Shown here: piece by piece, positions 36,644-46,295 of the stretch | Position numbering within the stretch: position 1 is the first letter of the stretch | How the letters are laid out: each line of letters opens with the position of its first letter | NCBI RefSeq assembly: GCF_014836595.1 | Contig: NZ_JACSQO010000007.1 | Coordinates: 62,001 to 126,000 of the forward strand | Source: Psychrobacillus faecigallinarum | Lineage (GTDB): Bacteria; Bacillota; Bacilli; Bacillales_A; Planococcaceae | Length of the DNA: 64,000 nucleotides | Reading direction: 5' to 3' | Notes under the pieces: model-generated | Databases searched by the model: none | Told to the model about the DNA's origin: nothing | What the model saw: the letters and a program-made list of their open reading frames with translations, nothing else | Position numbers and translations under genes: made by a program

Positions 36644-37732
36644 ATGATTATCCCAGTTAAAACAAATGCCTCTGGTTACGAGGTGCATCTTGGAGAAGGC
36701 ATCCTTGAGGATTTTTCCTTCAGAAATAAAAAAAAGCTAGAAGACTATGATCAGCTAATTATCGTAAGCGATGAAATTGTTTGGAGTTTACATGAGGACT
36801 ATGTAAGAGAAAATTTTACCGCTCCGTTTAAAATTTGTATTGTTCCAACTGGAGAGTCCTGTAAAACCTTTGAATCCTATTTAAATGTTCATACCTTTCT
36901 TTTACAGGAGGGAGCTACAAGGAACTCTGCTATATTTGCTTTTGGGGGAGGGGCTGTAGGAGATTTAACAGGGTTTGTTGCAGCCACCTTTATGCGAGGC
37001 ATTGCATTCTATCAAATCCCTACTACTATCCTTGCACATGACAGCTCTGTTGGTGGGAAAACAGCGATTAATCATCCGATTGGAAAGAATATGATAGGTG
37101 CTTTTTATCAGCCGAAAGAAGTAATTTATGATTTTCACTTTTTAAAGACACTTCCTCTAAGAGAGGTTAAGTCTGGCATGGCTGAGGTTATTAAGCATTC
37201 ACTTATTAGCGATAATAAGTGGGTGGAGGAATTTTACCAGCTTACTTCATTAAATAATTTAGATAAACAGCAATTGTTACACTGGCTAGATAAGGGCATC
37301 CGTGTCAAAGCCAAAATTGTTGAAATGGATGAAAAAGAGAGCAGCTTCCGAAAATATCTCAACTTTGGGCATACATATGGTCACGCAGTAGAAGCATCCA
37401 TTGGATACGGAAAGATTTCACATGGGGAAGCAGTAATGATTGGAATGATTCCCGCACTAATGCTTAGTGAAAAGTTCGGCAATCTGCCTAATGGCTTTGC
37501 AAAATCATTTTACTCGCTGGCTATTAGACTTGGATATGATATAAAGCAGGTTTTAGCATGTCCCTTTGAGAAATTGGCGGATTTCATGCTGAAGGATAAA
37601 AAGACAATGAAAAAGCAACTGCATTTTGCATTACTTGACACCATTGGGGTGCCTTTTATAAAGGTTGTTCCAATGGAAGACATAAAACAGTGTGACGAAC
37701 AATTACGAAAATGGATAATGGAGGGGAAATAA
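36644..37732 (+). CDS. aroB: 3-dehydroquinate synthase AroB
   Basis: NAD- and metal-dependent cyclisation of DAHP to 3-dehydroquinate, the second step of the shikimate pathway. The 362-residue protein has FGGGAVGDLTGFVAATFMRG, PTTILAHDSSVGGKTAIN and metal ligands in the HSLIS and NFGHTYGHAVE regions. ATG 36644, 8 bp behind AAGGGG and 2 bp after the aroF stop, is chosen; TTG 36638 overlaps the aroF end. It ends where aroH begins. Confidence 0.95.
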   Translation: MIIPVKTNASGYEVHLGEGILEDFSFRNKKKLEDYDQLIIVSDEIVWSLHEDYVRENFTAPFKICIVPTGESCKTFESYLNVHTFLLQEGATRNSAIFAFGGGAVGDLTGFVAATFMRGIAFYQIPTTILAHDSSVGGKTAINHPIGKNMIGAFYQPKEVIYDFHFLKTLPLREVKSGMAEVIKHSLISDNKWVEEFYQLTSLNNLDKQQLLHWLDKGIRVKAKIVEMDEKESSFRKYLNFGHTYGHAVEASIGYGKISHGEAVMIGMIPALMLSEKFGNLPNGFAKSFYSLAIRLGYDIKQVLACPFEKLADFMLKDKKTMKKQLHFALLDTIGVPFIKVVPMEDIKQCDEQLRKWIMEGK

Positions 37733-38098
37733 TTGATTAGAGGCGTTAGAGGAGCAACAACAGTGGATGCAGATTCTAATGAGCAAGTATTGCAAGAAAC
37801 GTCCCGTCTTGCTTTAGAAATGGTCAAGGCGAACGACATTGATCCTGAGTCAATCGCTTCTGTCATTATTAGCACCACTACGGATATTACTTCAGCTTTT
37901 CCTGCGAGGGCTGTGAGAGGTATAGAAGGATGGTCGTACGTCCCGGTAATGTGTACGCACGAAATGAATGTCCCGGGTGCGCTAGAGAAATGCATACGTT
38001 TAATGATGCATGTCAATACAGAGAAATCACAAAAGGAAATTCAACACATATATTTAAACAAGGCAATTCAATTGAGACCAGACTTATTAAAAAGATAA
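37733..38098 (+). CDS. aroH: Chorismate mutase AroH
   Basis: Monofunctional AroH-class chorismate mutase (trimeric, beta/alpha fold) that makes prephenate for Phe and Tyr. The 121-residue protein matches B. subtilis AroH: start IRGVRGATTVDADS with the active-site Arg, VISTTTDITSAFPARAVR, and CTHEMNVPGALEKCIR with catalytic Arg. It starts at TTG directly after the aroB stop, behind GGAGGGG. In B. subtilis trpEDCFBA follows; here hisC does, after 22 bp. Confidence 0.96.
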   Translation: MIRGVRGATTVDADSNEQVLQETSRLALEMVKANDIDPESIASVIISTTTDITSAFPARAVRGIEGWSYVPVMCTHEMNVPGALEKCIRLMMHVNTEKSQKEIQHIYLNKAIQLRPDLLKR

Positions 38099-38120
38099 TA
38101 ATAGAATTGGGGTAAATAGA

Positions 38121-39221
38121 ATGAAATTCAAAAAACAAATTGCTGGATTACAAGCATACCAACCAGGAAAAACAATGGATGAAGTTAAGAAGGCCTTTAA
38201 TCTTGAAACGGTTACAAAGCTTGCATCTAACGAAAATCCATATGGTGCTTCACCAAAAGTAAAGGAATTTTTGGCAAATGCTAATATAGATTTTGCTTTA
38301 TATCCAGATGGATATGCCTCTAAGCTTCGCGCTGCGGTTGCTAACCATTTGAATATTTCCGAAAAGCAATTGTTATTTGGTAACGGCTCTGACGAGAATA
38401 TATTAATCGTTTCCAGAGCGATTCTAGAGCCTGGTTTAAATACTATTATGGCAGATTTAACTTTTGGTCAATACAAGCATAATGCCGTGGTGGAGGGCGC
38501 AGAAGCACGTACTGTTCCTCTTACAGCAGAGGGAGAGCATGATTTAGAAAAAATGCTTGCGGCCATCGATGAAAACACAGCAATTGTTTGGATTTGTAAT
38601 CCTAATAATCCTACCGGGACACTAACTCCAAGCGATAAGATAAAGGCTTTTGTAGAGCAAGCACCAAGTGATGTATTAATCGTATTAGATGAAGCTTATA
38701 CAGAGTACATCACGGATAATAGTTATGAAGATTCTATTCAGTTAATAGAAAAACATCCCAATGTTTTAGTGATGCGTACCTTCTCAAAAGCTTATGGGCT
38801 AGCAAGCTTCCGTGTAGGTTACGCAGTAGGTTCTGAGGAAGTAATTAGTCAGCTAGAGCCGACAAGAGAGCCATTTAACAATACAGTCATCTCTCAGGAA
38901 GTAGCCATATTAGGACTGAGCGATCAGCAATTCATCGCTGATTGCAAGGAAAAAAATAATGCTGGGAAATCTCAATTCGAAGCATATTGTAGAGAGAGAA
39001 AGCTGCACTTCTATCCTTCTCACACAAATTTTATTTTGATGGAAGTAAAAGCAGATAGTGACGTAGTTTTCCAAGGGCTTATGCAGCGTGGATATATCGT
39101 TCGCAGTGGTAATGCTTTAGGAAAACCAGGGTATCTTAGAATTACTATTGGAACAAAAGAACAAAATGAAGAATTACTTCAAAAACTAGATGAAGTATTG
39201 ACAGAGGTAGGGGTAATTTAA
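38121..39221 (+). CDS. hisC: Histidinol-phosphate aminotransferase HisC
   Basis: PLP enzyme of histidine synthesis; in Bacillus it also transaminates phenylpyruvate and hydroxyphenylpyruvate, which explains its place in the aro cluster. The 366-residue protein shows KLASNENPYGASP, NPNNPTGT, VLDEAYTEY and the PLP-lysine motif TFSKAYGLASFRVGYAVG. It overlaps tyrA by 1 bp (TAATG). Start ATG 38121 follows a TTGGGG sequence. Confidence 0.95.
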   Translation: MKFKKQIAGLQAYQPGKTMDEVKKAFNLETVTKLASNENPYGASPKVKEFLANANIDFALYPDGYASKLRAAVANHLNISEKQLLFGNGSDENILIVSRAILEPGLNTIMADLTFGQYKHNAVVEGAEARTVPLTAEGEHDLEKMLAAIDENTAIVWICNPNNPTGTLTPSDKIKAFVEQAPSDVLIVLDEAYTEYITDNSYEDSIQLIEKHPNVLVMRTFSKAYGLASFRVGYAVGSEEVISQLEPTREPFNNTVISQEVAILGLSDQQFIADCKEKNNAGKSQFEAYCRERKLHFYPSHTNFILMEVKADSDVVFQGLMQRGYIVRSGNALGKPGYLRITIGTKEQNEELLQKLDEVLTEVGVI

Positions 39222-40318
39222 TGAAACAAACCATCTTCATTATTGGACTTGGTCTCATAGGAGGCTCTCTAGCTTTAGGGCTAAAGAGGAAAGACGGTCT
39301 GACTATTGTAGGCTATGATAGCAATGAAAATTCTCTTGTTACTGCTAAAAAGCTAGGGGTAATTGATGAAATTGCTTCTAATATGGAAGATGCTGCACAG
39401 CAAGCAGATATTATCGTATTTGCAACTCCAGTCAGTATAACAATCGACCTTATGAAGCTGCTTCCAACATGGAAACTAAAAGAAAATGTGATCATTACGG
39501 ATACGGGTAGCACGAAGAATGAAATAATGAATGCTGCTGAAGTACTTAAGCATTTTGGAATTACTTTTATTGGGGGGCATCCGATGGCTGGTTCCCATAA
39601 AAGTGGTATAGGAGCAGCTCGTGCCTATTTGTTTGAAAATGCATATTATATGCTTACTCCCTTTGTAGACGAAGCGGAGGAAAATTTAAAGAGACTTAAG
39701 GATATTTTGCTAGTTACTAAAGCAAAGCTCGTTGAGATTAGTGCACAGGAGCATGACCATATGACAGCAACTGTTAGCCACTTCCCTCATTTAATAGCAG
39801 CCTCACTTGTACATCAACTGTCAGAGGAAAATAAGAGCTTTCCTTTTACAAAGCAGCTAGCAGCAGGTGGTTTTCGAGATATAACTCGTATTGCTTCTTC
39901 CAACCCGATTATGTGGAGAGACATAACGATGCAAAACCGCCAGGAAATTAGTAATCAGCTTCAGCTTTGGACGGAGGAGATGTTACGATTAAAGCATCTT
40001 ATAGAAAAGGCAGACCAAAAAGATATCGAGGAATACTTTGCACAGGCAAAACAAATTCGAGATGATCTACCAATTGCTCAAGGAGCATTATATAGTGTAT
40101 ATGACCTGTATGTGGATGTTCCGGATTATGCCGGTGTTATCTCCGAAGTTATTGGTTATTTAGCAAAAGAGGATATAAGTATAACAAATTTGCGTATTGT
40201 GGAAACAAGAGAAGACATATTTGGTATTTTGGTCATTAGCTTTCAGTCGATGGAAGACCGTGCGAAGGCTGTTAAATGTATTGCTACTCATACCTCATTT
40301 GATACATATATTGCTTAG
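39221..40318 (+). CDS. tyrA: Prephenate dehydrogenase TyrA
   Basis: Oxidative decarboxylation of prephenate to 4-hydroxyphenylpyruvate for tyrosine. The 365-residue protein has the NAD fold [12 protein letters not shown] (8-19), [10 protein letters not shown], the active-site [12 protein letters not shown], the [10 protein letters not shown] helix and a C-terminal ACT-like domain (about 295-365: [18 protein letters not shown]), a probable site of tyrosine feedback. Overlap with hisC indicates coupled translation. Confidence 0.95.
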   Translation: MKQTIFIIGLGLIGGSLALGLKRKDGLTIVGYDSNENSLVTAKKLGVIDEIASNMEDAAQQADIIVFATPVSITIDLMKLLPTWKLKENVIITDTGSTKNEIMNAAEVLKHFGITFIGGHPMAGSHKSGIGAARAYLFENAYYMLTPFVDEAEENLKRLKDILLVTKAKLVEISAQEHDHMTATVSHFPHLIAASLVHQLSEENKSFPFTKQLAAGGFRDITRIASSNPIMWRDITMQNRQEISNQLQLWTEEMLRLKHLIEKADQKDIEEYFAQAKQIRDDLPIAQGALYSVYDLYVDVPDYAGVISEVIGYLAKEDISITNLRIVETREDIFGILVISFQSMEDRAKAVKCIATHTSFDTYIA

Positions 40319-40331
40319 GGAGGGATCTACG

Positions 40332-41624
40332 ATGTCAGATAAACTATTAAATTTTGATAAGCCTTCCTTACAAGGAAGTATTAAAATACCAGGGGATAAA
40401 TCAGTTTCTCATCGTTCTATTATGTTTGGGGCTATCGCAGAAGGAACTACAACAGTAGAAGGCTTCCTACAGAGTGATGATTGCTTAAGTACAATTGATT
40501 GCTTCTCAAAGCTCGGGGTTGATATAAAGGTAGAAGAGGACCGTGTAGAAATAAAAAGCAACGGGATTTCTACATGGAAAGAACCTGATGAGATTTTATA
40601 TACTGGTAACTCTGGAACTACAACTCGTTTAATGCTTGGAATATTAGCAGGATCTAATATCTCCTCTGTACTAATAGGGGATGAGTCAATTCAAAAAAGG
40701 CCTATGAAAAGAGTTACTGAGCCATTAAAGCAAATGGGCGCAAAACTGATTGGTCGAGCAAATGGACAGTACACCCCAATATCAGTGGAGGGGTCAAATT
40801 TGCAGGCCATCCATTATAAAATGCCTGTAGCAAGTGCTCAAGTTAAATCTGCTATATTATTAGCTGCTTTGAATGCTGAAGGTGAAACAATAGTAGAAGA
40901 AATAGAGACTACTCGTGACCATACAGAAAAAATGCTTAGTCATTTTGGAGTAAATATTCAAGTTGAGGACAGAATGATTCGTCTTCACGGTGGGCAAAAG
41001 CTAACAGGTACTCATGTAATAGTGCCTGGGGATATATCATCTGCTGCCTTTTTCTTGGTTGCGGGGGCTATTTCTCCAAAGAGTAGGTTGGAGCTGACCA
41101 ATGTAGGGTTAAATAAAACTCGGACAGGGATCATTGACGTATTACAATCTATGGGTGCATCTTTAACAATCGATATATCAGAAAATACAAGTCACGAGCT
41201 AATCGGTGCTTTGACTATTGAAACGTCAGATTTAAAAGGTACAACTATAGGAGGCGATCTAATTCCTAGATTAATAGATGAGATACCAGTAATAGCTCTT
41301 CTAGCAACTCAAGCTAAGGGAAAAACAATTATCAAAAATGCAGAAGAATTAAAAGTAAAAGAAACAAATCGCATAGACGCAGTTGTTAATGAACTACGAA
41401 AACTTGGAGCTAATATTACTCCTACAGAAGACGGGATGATCATAGAAGGGCCAACTCCATTGCATGGCGGAGAATTATTGACTTACGGAGACCATCGTAT
41501 TGGGATGATGGCTGCTATTGCGGCACTAATTACAGAGGGATCGGTATCAATCGACAATCATGAATGTATTGCTGTTTCTTATCCAAATTTCTTTGAACAT
41601 ATAGAAAAAGTCACGAAACAATAA
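40332..41624 (+). CDS. aroA: 3-phosphoshikimate 1-carboxyvinyltransferase (EPSP synthase), AroE in B. subtilis naming
   Basis: Joins shikimate 3-phosphate and PEP to give EPSP. The 430-residue protein has [13 protein letters not shown] near the start, [15 protein letters not shown] (the NSGT motif), KRPMKRV, and ESDRIDA-like [13 protein letters not shown] 40332, 7 bp after GGGAGGG, is chosen; the frame extends back over the end of tyrA but only from here does the family sequence begin. Called aroE in B. subtilis, aroA in most other nomenclature. Last gene of the cluster. Confidence 0.95.
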   Translation: MSDKLLNFDKPSLQGSIKIPGDKSVSHRSIMFGAIAEGTTTVEGFLQSDDCLSTIDCFSKLGVDIKVEEDRVEIKSNGISTWKEPDEILYTGNSGTTTRLMLGILAGSNISSVLIGDESIQKRPMKRVTEPLKQMGAKLIGRANGQYTPISVEGSNLQAIHYKMPVASAQVKSAILLAALNAEGETIVEEIETTRDHTEKMLSHFGVNIQVEDRMIRLHGGQKLTGTHVIVPGDISSAAFFLVAGAISPKSRLELTNVGLNKTRTGIIDVLQSMGASLTIDISENTSHELIGALTIETSDLKGTTIGGDLIPRLIDEIPVIALLATQAKGKTIIKNAEELKVKETNRIDAVVNELRKLGANITPTEDGMIIEGPTPLHGGELLTYGDHRIGMMAAIAALITEGSVSIDNHECIAVSYPNFFEHIEKVTKQ

Positions 41625-41634
41625 CTTTTCCATA

Positions 41635-41664
41635 ACTCTCCCTAATAAGGAGAGTCTTTTTCTT
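41635..41664 (+). terminator. Terminator of the aro operon
   Basis: ACTCTCC (41635-41641) pairs with GGAGAGT (41649-41655), followed by CTTTTTCTTG. Confidence 0.85.
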
Positions 41665-41718
41665 GTTCTACTTTAAAAGTTCTTGTACGATTAATAAATG
41701 AGAAGGAATGGTGATGAT

Positions 41719-42963
41719 ATGGAAAGAATGATGCCCTTTATTCGAGTAATGGAGAATGGAGATATAGAAAAGTTAGGAGTAATGCTGGACGCTTTCTTGC
41801 TAGAAGGAGATCCGGATGAGCAGTATGAGTTAGCTGATATGTTGACAGAGTATGGATTTGTCCAAGAGGCATTAAAGCTTTTAGAGCATTTAAACTTTAT
41901 ATTCCCAGAAGAGGATCAGCTCAAAATAGATCAGGCACAATTATATTTAGAATTGAATAAAGAAGACGATGCTTTGGAAATGCTAAGCAATATAGAAAAG
42001 AAAAGTGAGTCCTATCCACAGGCTTTGCTTACTTTAGCTGATTATTATCAAATGATTGGTTTATATGAGGTTGCTGAACATAAAATAAATGAAGCAATTG
42101 CTATTTTACCAAAAGAGCCATTACTGCAATATGCAAAAGGCGAGCTATTGTTTGAAACGGGGAGATATTTAGAGGCTGCGCGATTAATGGAGGAGCTGTT
42201 AGCTTCTCAAAATGAGCTACAAGGAGTGAATTTGCCTTTAAAAGTAGCTGAAATTTATAGTGCTGGTGCTGCTTATGAAGAGGCGATTCCTTATTACACA
42301 GATGCATTAAAGAAGGAAGCGGCCCCTGAAGTTCTATTCCAAGCTGCTTATGCTTTTTTCCAAGCTAGACAATATGAAACTGCAGCAAAACATTTAAATC
42401 ATCTTTTAGAAATTGATCCAGATTTCTTCTCAGGGTATATGCTCCTGGCAGAAACTTATGCAATGCTGGAAAAGAACGAGGAAGCATTAGAGGCTATTAC
42501 AAACGGAATAGCTCGAGATGAATTTGAAAAAGAATATTATTTATTTGCAGGTAAAATTTCATTGAAATTGGGTAGAGTGAAGGAAGCAGAAAGTTTTCTT
42601 CAGCAAGCTATAGCATTAGATCCGGAATATATGGATGCTATCTACATACTTTCTTCTTTGTTTTCACAGGAAGAGATGGATGAAGAACTGATTGAACTAT
42701 ACGAGGCCTTAAAACAAGAGCAATTTGAATGGTCATCTATGTATCCACTTCTAGCAGAGGCATATGAACGTTTAGAAATGTATGAAAAAGCATACGAATT
42801 TTATAAACTTGCATATACTGAACATAAAGAGGATGTAGCATTTTTAGAAAAATACTTATACTTCCTTTTAGAAGAAGGTAAACGTGAAGAAGCTAAAGAA
42901 ATCATTTCCAAATTGCAGAAGCTTCAGCCTGAAAACAGTGAATGGTTTGACATGATGGAATAA
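41719..42963 (+). CDS. ypiA: TPR-repeat protein YpiA
   Basis: A 414-residue cytoplasmic protein consisting almost entirely of tetratricopeptide repeats; clear copies include YEVAEHKINEAIAILPKEP, YETAAKHLNHLLEIDPD and VKEAESFLQQAIALDPEYMDAIYIL. It is very acidic. Such proteins act as scaffolds; no partner is evident. Place between aroA and ypiB matches B. subtilis. I use ATG 41719, preceded by AAGGAATGG, not the in-frame start at 41698. Confidence 0.9.
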   Translation: MERMMPFIRVMENGDIEKLGVMLDAFLLEGDPDEQYELADMLTEYGFVQEALKLLEHLNFIFPEEDQLKIDQAQLYLELNKEDDALEMLSNIEKKSESYPQALLTLADYYQMIGLYEVAEHKINEAIAILPKEPLLQYAKGELLFETGRYLEAARLMEELLASQNELQGVNLPLKVAEIYSAGAAYEEAIPYYTDALKKEAAPEVLFQAAYAFFQARQYETAAKHLNHLLEIDPDFFSGYMLLAETYAMLEKNEEALEAITNGIARDEFEKEYYLFAGKISLKLGRVKEAESFLQQAIALDPEYMDAIYILSSLFSQEEMDEELIELYEALKQEQFEWSSMYPLLAEAYERLEMYEKAYEFYKLAYTEHKEDVAFLEKYLYFLLEEGKREEAKEIISKLQKLQPENSEWFDMME

Positions 42964-42983
42964 AGATAGGAAGGAGAGGTTAT

Positions 42984-43535
42984 GTGACTGCTTCTGTTTC
43001 AGTTGGCGAGAAAAAAGAGTTTGTCCGTTGGTTTTTGAAAAAGTATCAAATGAAAAGAAGAGAGTGCGTGTGGATTTTAAATTACTTAATAAGCCATGAA
43101 ACAATGTTGAACAATGTACATTTTGTGGAGGAAGCTCATTATTGCCCTCGTGCTATGATTATGTCTGTAACTACTTCCTCCGGAATACCTTTTAGATTCT
43201 ATAAAGGTAGTATCATGACCGCGGATGCAGAAAAATCATTTCATGATCTTCGATTGCACCCAGAGGAAGAAATGTATATTCAGTTGAACTTTCAAACTCT
43301 TCCTCCTAGTCCGGAGTACCTAGCAGTTTTAGAAGAGAACCCATATATGCCGAAATACTTGCATATTAGTGAAAAAGATAAGATGATAGCAGAAGATATA
43401 TTGACAGAAAGCTTGCAATCTTTTCAGGCTGAGCAGTTGAAAAAACAGATTGATCAAGCAATTGACGAAAACAATAAAGAAAAATTTCTCGAGCTTTCCG
43501 CATTGTGGAAAAATCTTCCGTATAGAGAAAAATAG
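42984..43535 (+). CDS. ypiB: UPF0302 / IDEAL-domain protein YpiB
   Basis: A 183-residue protein of the UPF0302 family: EKKEFVRWFLKKYQMKRRECVWILNYL, VHFVEEAHYCPRAM, DAEKSFHDLRL, and a C-terminal IDEAL-like helix (LKKQIDQAIDENNKEKFLELS). In B. subtilis YpiB and YpiF together stabilise the mRNA or protein level of QcrA; the order ypiB-ypiF-qcrA is kept here, supporting that link. GTG 42984 follows AAGGAGAGG. Confidence 0.9.
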   Translation: MTASVSVGEKKEFVRWFLKKYQMKRRECVWILNYLISHETMLNNVHFVEEAHYCPRAMIMSVTTSSGIPFRFYKGSIMTADAEKSFHDLRLHPEEEMYIQLNFQTLPPSPEYLAVLEENPYMPKYLHISEKDKMIAEDILTESLQSFQAEQLKKQIDQAIDENNKEKFLELSALWKNLPYREK

Positions 43536-43551
43536 GAGAGATGAGATTATC

Positions 43552-44001
43552 ATGCATTGGAACGGAAAAGATAGCGCAGTTTTTCAAGCACAAAAAGAGT
43601 ATATAGACACAGCAATAATTCCACTAATATTAATAGATGGTTCAGAGCATGGCTTCCCATTTGCTGCTTCGGCAGCTGATTTTACCTTATCGTTAGCCAA
43701 CACAATTGAAAATCAGTTTAAAGGAAGGATTGTATTATTTCCTTCCTTCTCTTACACGAATAATCAGGACAAGCAGTCATTACTAGATGCTTGGAATGAG
43801 GAATTAAAAAAAGCTGGGTTTAAACACACATTTTACGTTACTTCTGATAGAGAGTGGAGTACAATGGGGGAGGATCAAAATGTAATATGGTTCCCATCAA
43901 TACCACTTGATTCCATGGATCAAAAAATGAAAATATCCGTATTGGAAGATCAATTAAGACAATTAATCCCGCTTTTTGCAAAAAAATGGGCAAATTCGTG
44001 A
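43552..44001 (+). CDS. ypiF: DUF2487 protein YpiF
   Basis: A 149-residue protein matching YpiF in its start (HWNGKDSAVFQAQKEYIDTAI), middle (KGRIVLFPSFSYT) and end (FPSIPLDS, EDQLRQLIP). In B. subtilis it is reported to work with YpiB in controlling the Rieske protein QcrA. ATG 43552 follows AGGAGAG; the frame is open upstream over the end of ypiB but the family begins here. It lies 16 bp after ypiB, with the qcr promoter downstream. Confidence 0.88.
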   Translation: MHWNGKDSAVFQAQKEYIDTAIIPLILIDGSEHGFPFAASAADFTLSLANTIENQFKGRIVLFPSFSYTNNQDKQSLLDAWNEELKKAGFKHTFYVTSDREWSTMGEDQNVIWFPSIPLDSMDQKMKISVLEDQLRQLIPLFAKKWANS

Positions 44002-44020
44002 CAATATCTTTCATTAATTG

Positions 44021-44035
44021 TTCACAAAGTTCATA
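44021..44035 (+). promoter_or_regulatory. Candidate ResD binding site upstream of qcrA
   Basis: TTCACAAA (44021-44028), reverse complement of TTTGTGAA, followed by TTCATA (44030-44035). The pair ends 17 bp before the qcrA -35, a geometry close to that at resA. Confidence 0.5.
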
Positions 44036-44052
44036 ATTCGTGGCAGGAATTA

Positions 44053-44081
44053 TTGACCTTCTATTTTTATTGATATATCAT
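44053..44081 (+). promoter_or_regulatory. qcrA promoter
   Basis: TTGACC (44053-44058), 17-bp spacer, TATCAT (44076-44081), about 70 bp before the qcrA start. Confidence 0.65.
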
Positions 44082-44155
44082 TGAAATGTCCTAGTATTAT
44101 TAATTCAAGCAAGTATGTCCATTGGACTGACCTTTAAGTTAGAGGGGGGAAAAGG

Positions 44156-44659
44156 ATGAGTAACAATAAAGTATCAAGACGTCAATTTTTAAGTTATACA
44201 TTAACGGGTGTTGGCGGATTTATGGCTGCAGGTATGCTAATGCCAATGGTACGTTTTGCAGTTGATCCTGTATTGCAAAAATCAGAAGGTGGAGACTTCG
44301 TACTGACTGAGAAGAAAATTGCAGATCTTACAGATGTGCCTGAACGAGTAGACTTTACTTTTGAACAGGTAGACGGCTGGTACAAGTCTGATGTAACTAG
44401 TTCTGCATGGGTTTACAAAGAAGGAGACAGCGTAATCGCATTATCTCCAATCTGTAAGCACTTAGGATGCACAGTCAACTGGGAAGGTGACCCAGCGCAC
44501 AAAAACCAATTTTTCTGTCCATGTCACGCAGGTCGTTATGAGAAAAACGGACAGAATGTTGCAAAAACACCACCTCTAGGTCCGTTGGATCAATTTGAAG
44601 TACGTGAAAATGACGGTTTCTTAGAAATTGGAAAAGCTATAACTAACACATTAGTTTAA
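44156..44659 (+). CDS. qcrA: Menaquinol:cytochrome c reductase Rieske subunit QcrA
   Basis: Iron-sulfur subunit of the bc complex that oxidises menaquinol. The 167-residue protein has a twin-arginine-like start (SRRQFLSY, residues 7-14) and one membrane segment (about 15-34), so the folded 2Fe-2S domain is probably exported by Tat. Cluster ligands are C100 and H102 (CKHLGC) with C121-P-C123-H124 (CPCHAGRY). Start ATG 44156 follows AGAGGGGGGAAAAGG. First gene of qcrABC. Confidence 0.97.
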   Translation: MSNNKVSRRQFLSYTLTGVGGFMAAGMLMPMVRFAVDPVLQKSEGGDFVLTEKKIADLTDVPERVDFTFEQVDGWYKSDVTSSAWVYKEGDSVIALSPICKHLGCTVNWEGDPAHKNQFFCPCHAGRYEKNGQNVAKTPPLGPLDQFEVRENDGFLEIGKAITNTLV

Positions 44660-44679
44660 TGTAAGGGGGTACGACATCA

Positions 44680-45354
44680 GTGCTTAATAAAATCTATGAT
44701 TGGGTGGATGAACGTCTTGATATTACACCTATATGGCGTGATATCGCAGACCATGAAGTACCAGAACACGTAAACCCTGCACATCATTTCTCAGCATTTG
44801 TTTATTGTTTCGGAGGATTAACTTTCTTCATCACAGTTATTCAAATTCTTTCTGGTATGTTTTTAACAATGTATTACGTACCTGATATCGAGAATGCATG
44901 GGAATCTGTTTACTACCTTCAAAACGAAGTAGCATTCGGTGAAATCGTGCGTGGGATGCATCACTGGGGAGCATCACTTGTAATTGTTATGATGTTCTTA
45001 CATACTTTGCGTGTATTCTTTACTGGTTCTTACAAAAAACCTCGTGAACTAAACTGGATGGTCGGAGTATTAATATTCGCTGTTATGTTAGGTTTAGGAT
45101 TTACAGGTTACCTACTTCCTTGGGACATGAAAGCATTGTTCGCTACAAAAGTAGGTATTGAAATTGCCGCATCTGTTCCAGTTATTGGTGGCATGATCAA
45201 AACGCTATTAGCTGGTGATGAAACAATCATCGGTGCACAAACATTAACAAGATTCTTCGCGATTCATGTATTCTTCTTGCCAGCTGCTCTTTTTGCTTTA
45301 CTTGCAGCTCACTTTATCATGATTCGTCGTCAAGGTATTTCTGGTCCACTATAA
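44680..45354 (+). CDS. qcrB: Menaquinol:cytochrome c reductase cytochrome b subunit QcrB
   Basis: Short cytochrome b6-type subunit with four membrane segments and two b haems. In the 224 residues the haem-ligand histidines appear in RGMHHWGASLV and FFAIHVFFLPA, as in the b6 family; YYVPDIENAWESVYYLQNEV is characteristic. GTG 44680 lies 9 bp after AAGGGGGT. The missing C-terminal half of a full cytochrome b is supplied by QcrC (subunit IV part), encoded 41 bp downstream. Confidence 0.96.
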   Translation: MLNKIYDWVDERLDITPIWRDIADHEVPEHVNPAHHFSAFVYCFGGLTFFITVIQILSGMFLTMYYVPDIENAWESVYYLQNEVAFGEIVRGMHHWGASLVIVMMFLHTLRVFFTGSYKKPRELNWMVGVLIFAVMLGLGFTGYLLPWDMKALFATKVGIEIAASVPVIGGMIKTLLAGDETIIGAQTLTRFFAIHVFFLPAALFALLAAHFIMIRRQGISGPL

Positions 45355-45395
45355 TGGGTAAGTGGAACAGATAATTCTTAAAAGGAGGGGACAAT

Positions 45396-46178
45396 ATGCA
45401 TCGCGGAAAAGGTTTGAAATTTGTTGGAGATTCTCGTGTAACGGATCCTTCTAGCCGTAAAAAGAAAACTCCTAAAGACTATTCTGAGTATCCAGGTAAA
45501 ACAGAAGCTTTCTGGCCTGACTTCTTGTTAAAAGAATGGTTAGTTGGAGCAGTATTTTTAGTCGGTTATTTAGTATTGACAGTCGCACATCCATCGCCGT
45601 TAGAGCGACCAGCTGACCCAACGGACACAGGATATATTCCTTTACCTGACTGGTATTTCCTATTTTTATATCAATTATTAAAATACGAATTTGCTTCTGG
45701 ACCATTTAATATTATCGGTGCAATCGTTATGCCAGGACTTGCTTTCGGAGCACTTTTACTAGTACCATTCTTAGATACAAGCAAGGAAAGAAGCCCATGG
45801 AAACGTCCTTTACCAACTGGTTTCATGCTTCTGGCAATTGCTTCCATCATTTTCTTGACTTGGGAATCTGTAGCAAACCATGACTGGGAAGCTGCTAAAG
45901 CTCAAGGTGAAATTAGAGAAGAAGTCGAAGTGGAAATTGATGAAACAGCACCCGGCTATGAAATTTATCAGAATGGCTCATCATGTATAGGTTGTCATGG
46001 TAATGCATTTGAAGGCGGTATAGGTAAGCCACTTATTGGTTTAGAATATACAGCTGAAGAAATTGTTAATATTGCTCATGAAGGTATTGGAACTATGCCA
46101 GGAGGCACATTCCAAGGAACTGAAGAGGAATTACAACAGATTGCTGAGTTTATAACAACTTTACAGCCAGTAGAATAA
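45396..46178 (+). CDS. qcrC: Menaquinol:cytochrome c reductase cytochrome b/c subunit QcrC
   Basis: A natural fusion of subunit IV of cytochrome b6f and a cytochrome c domain. In 260 residues: three membrane segments (about 50-66, 108-128, 140-158), with PDWYFLFLYQLLKYEF (the PDWY variant of the PEWY quinol site) between the first two, then an outer cytochrome c domain with CIGCH at 197-201 and Met ligand in GTMPGG. Haem attachment would need ResABC encoded at the left of the window. AAAGGAGGGG precedes ATG 45396. Confidence 0.97.
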   Translation: MHRGKGLKFVGDSRVTDPSSRKKKTPKDYSEYPGKTEAFWPDFLLKEWLVGAVFLVGYLVLTVAHPSPLERPADPTDTGYIPLPDWYFLFLYQLLKYEFASGPFNIIGAIVMPGLAFGALLLVPFLDTSKERSPWKRPLPTGFMLLAIASIIFLTWESVANHDWEAAKAQGEIREEVEVEIDETAPGYEIYQNGSSCIGCHGNAFEGGIGKPLIGLEYTAEEIVNIAHEGIGTMPGGTFQGTEEELQQIAEFITTLQPVE

Positions 46179-46190
46179 TCCAAAAATTAA

Positions 46191-46219
46191 GGGAGTCAGG
46201 TAACTGGCTCTCTTTTTTT
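46191..46219 (+). terminator. Terminator of the qcr operon
   Basis: GGGAGTCAG (46191-46199) pairs with CTGGCTCTC (46204-46212) with two wobbles, followed by TTTTTTT. Confidence 0.88.
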
Positions 46220-46295
46220 AGCTATAAATTTTTTAATGGTACAACTATGTTACAAAATAACTTAATTATAAAAAAGAGGAGATTGGGTAATATAT

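Noticed and set aside
37510..38016. Minus-strand frame of 168 codons opposite aroB/aroH
   Set aside because: Antisense shadow of two well-supported genes, with no ribosome site and no recognisable protein.
38098..38121. Hidden trp remnants or TRAP-binding triplets between aroH and hisC
   Set aside because: Only 22 bp are present, with the hisC ribosome site and no repeated G/UAG pattern.
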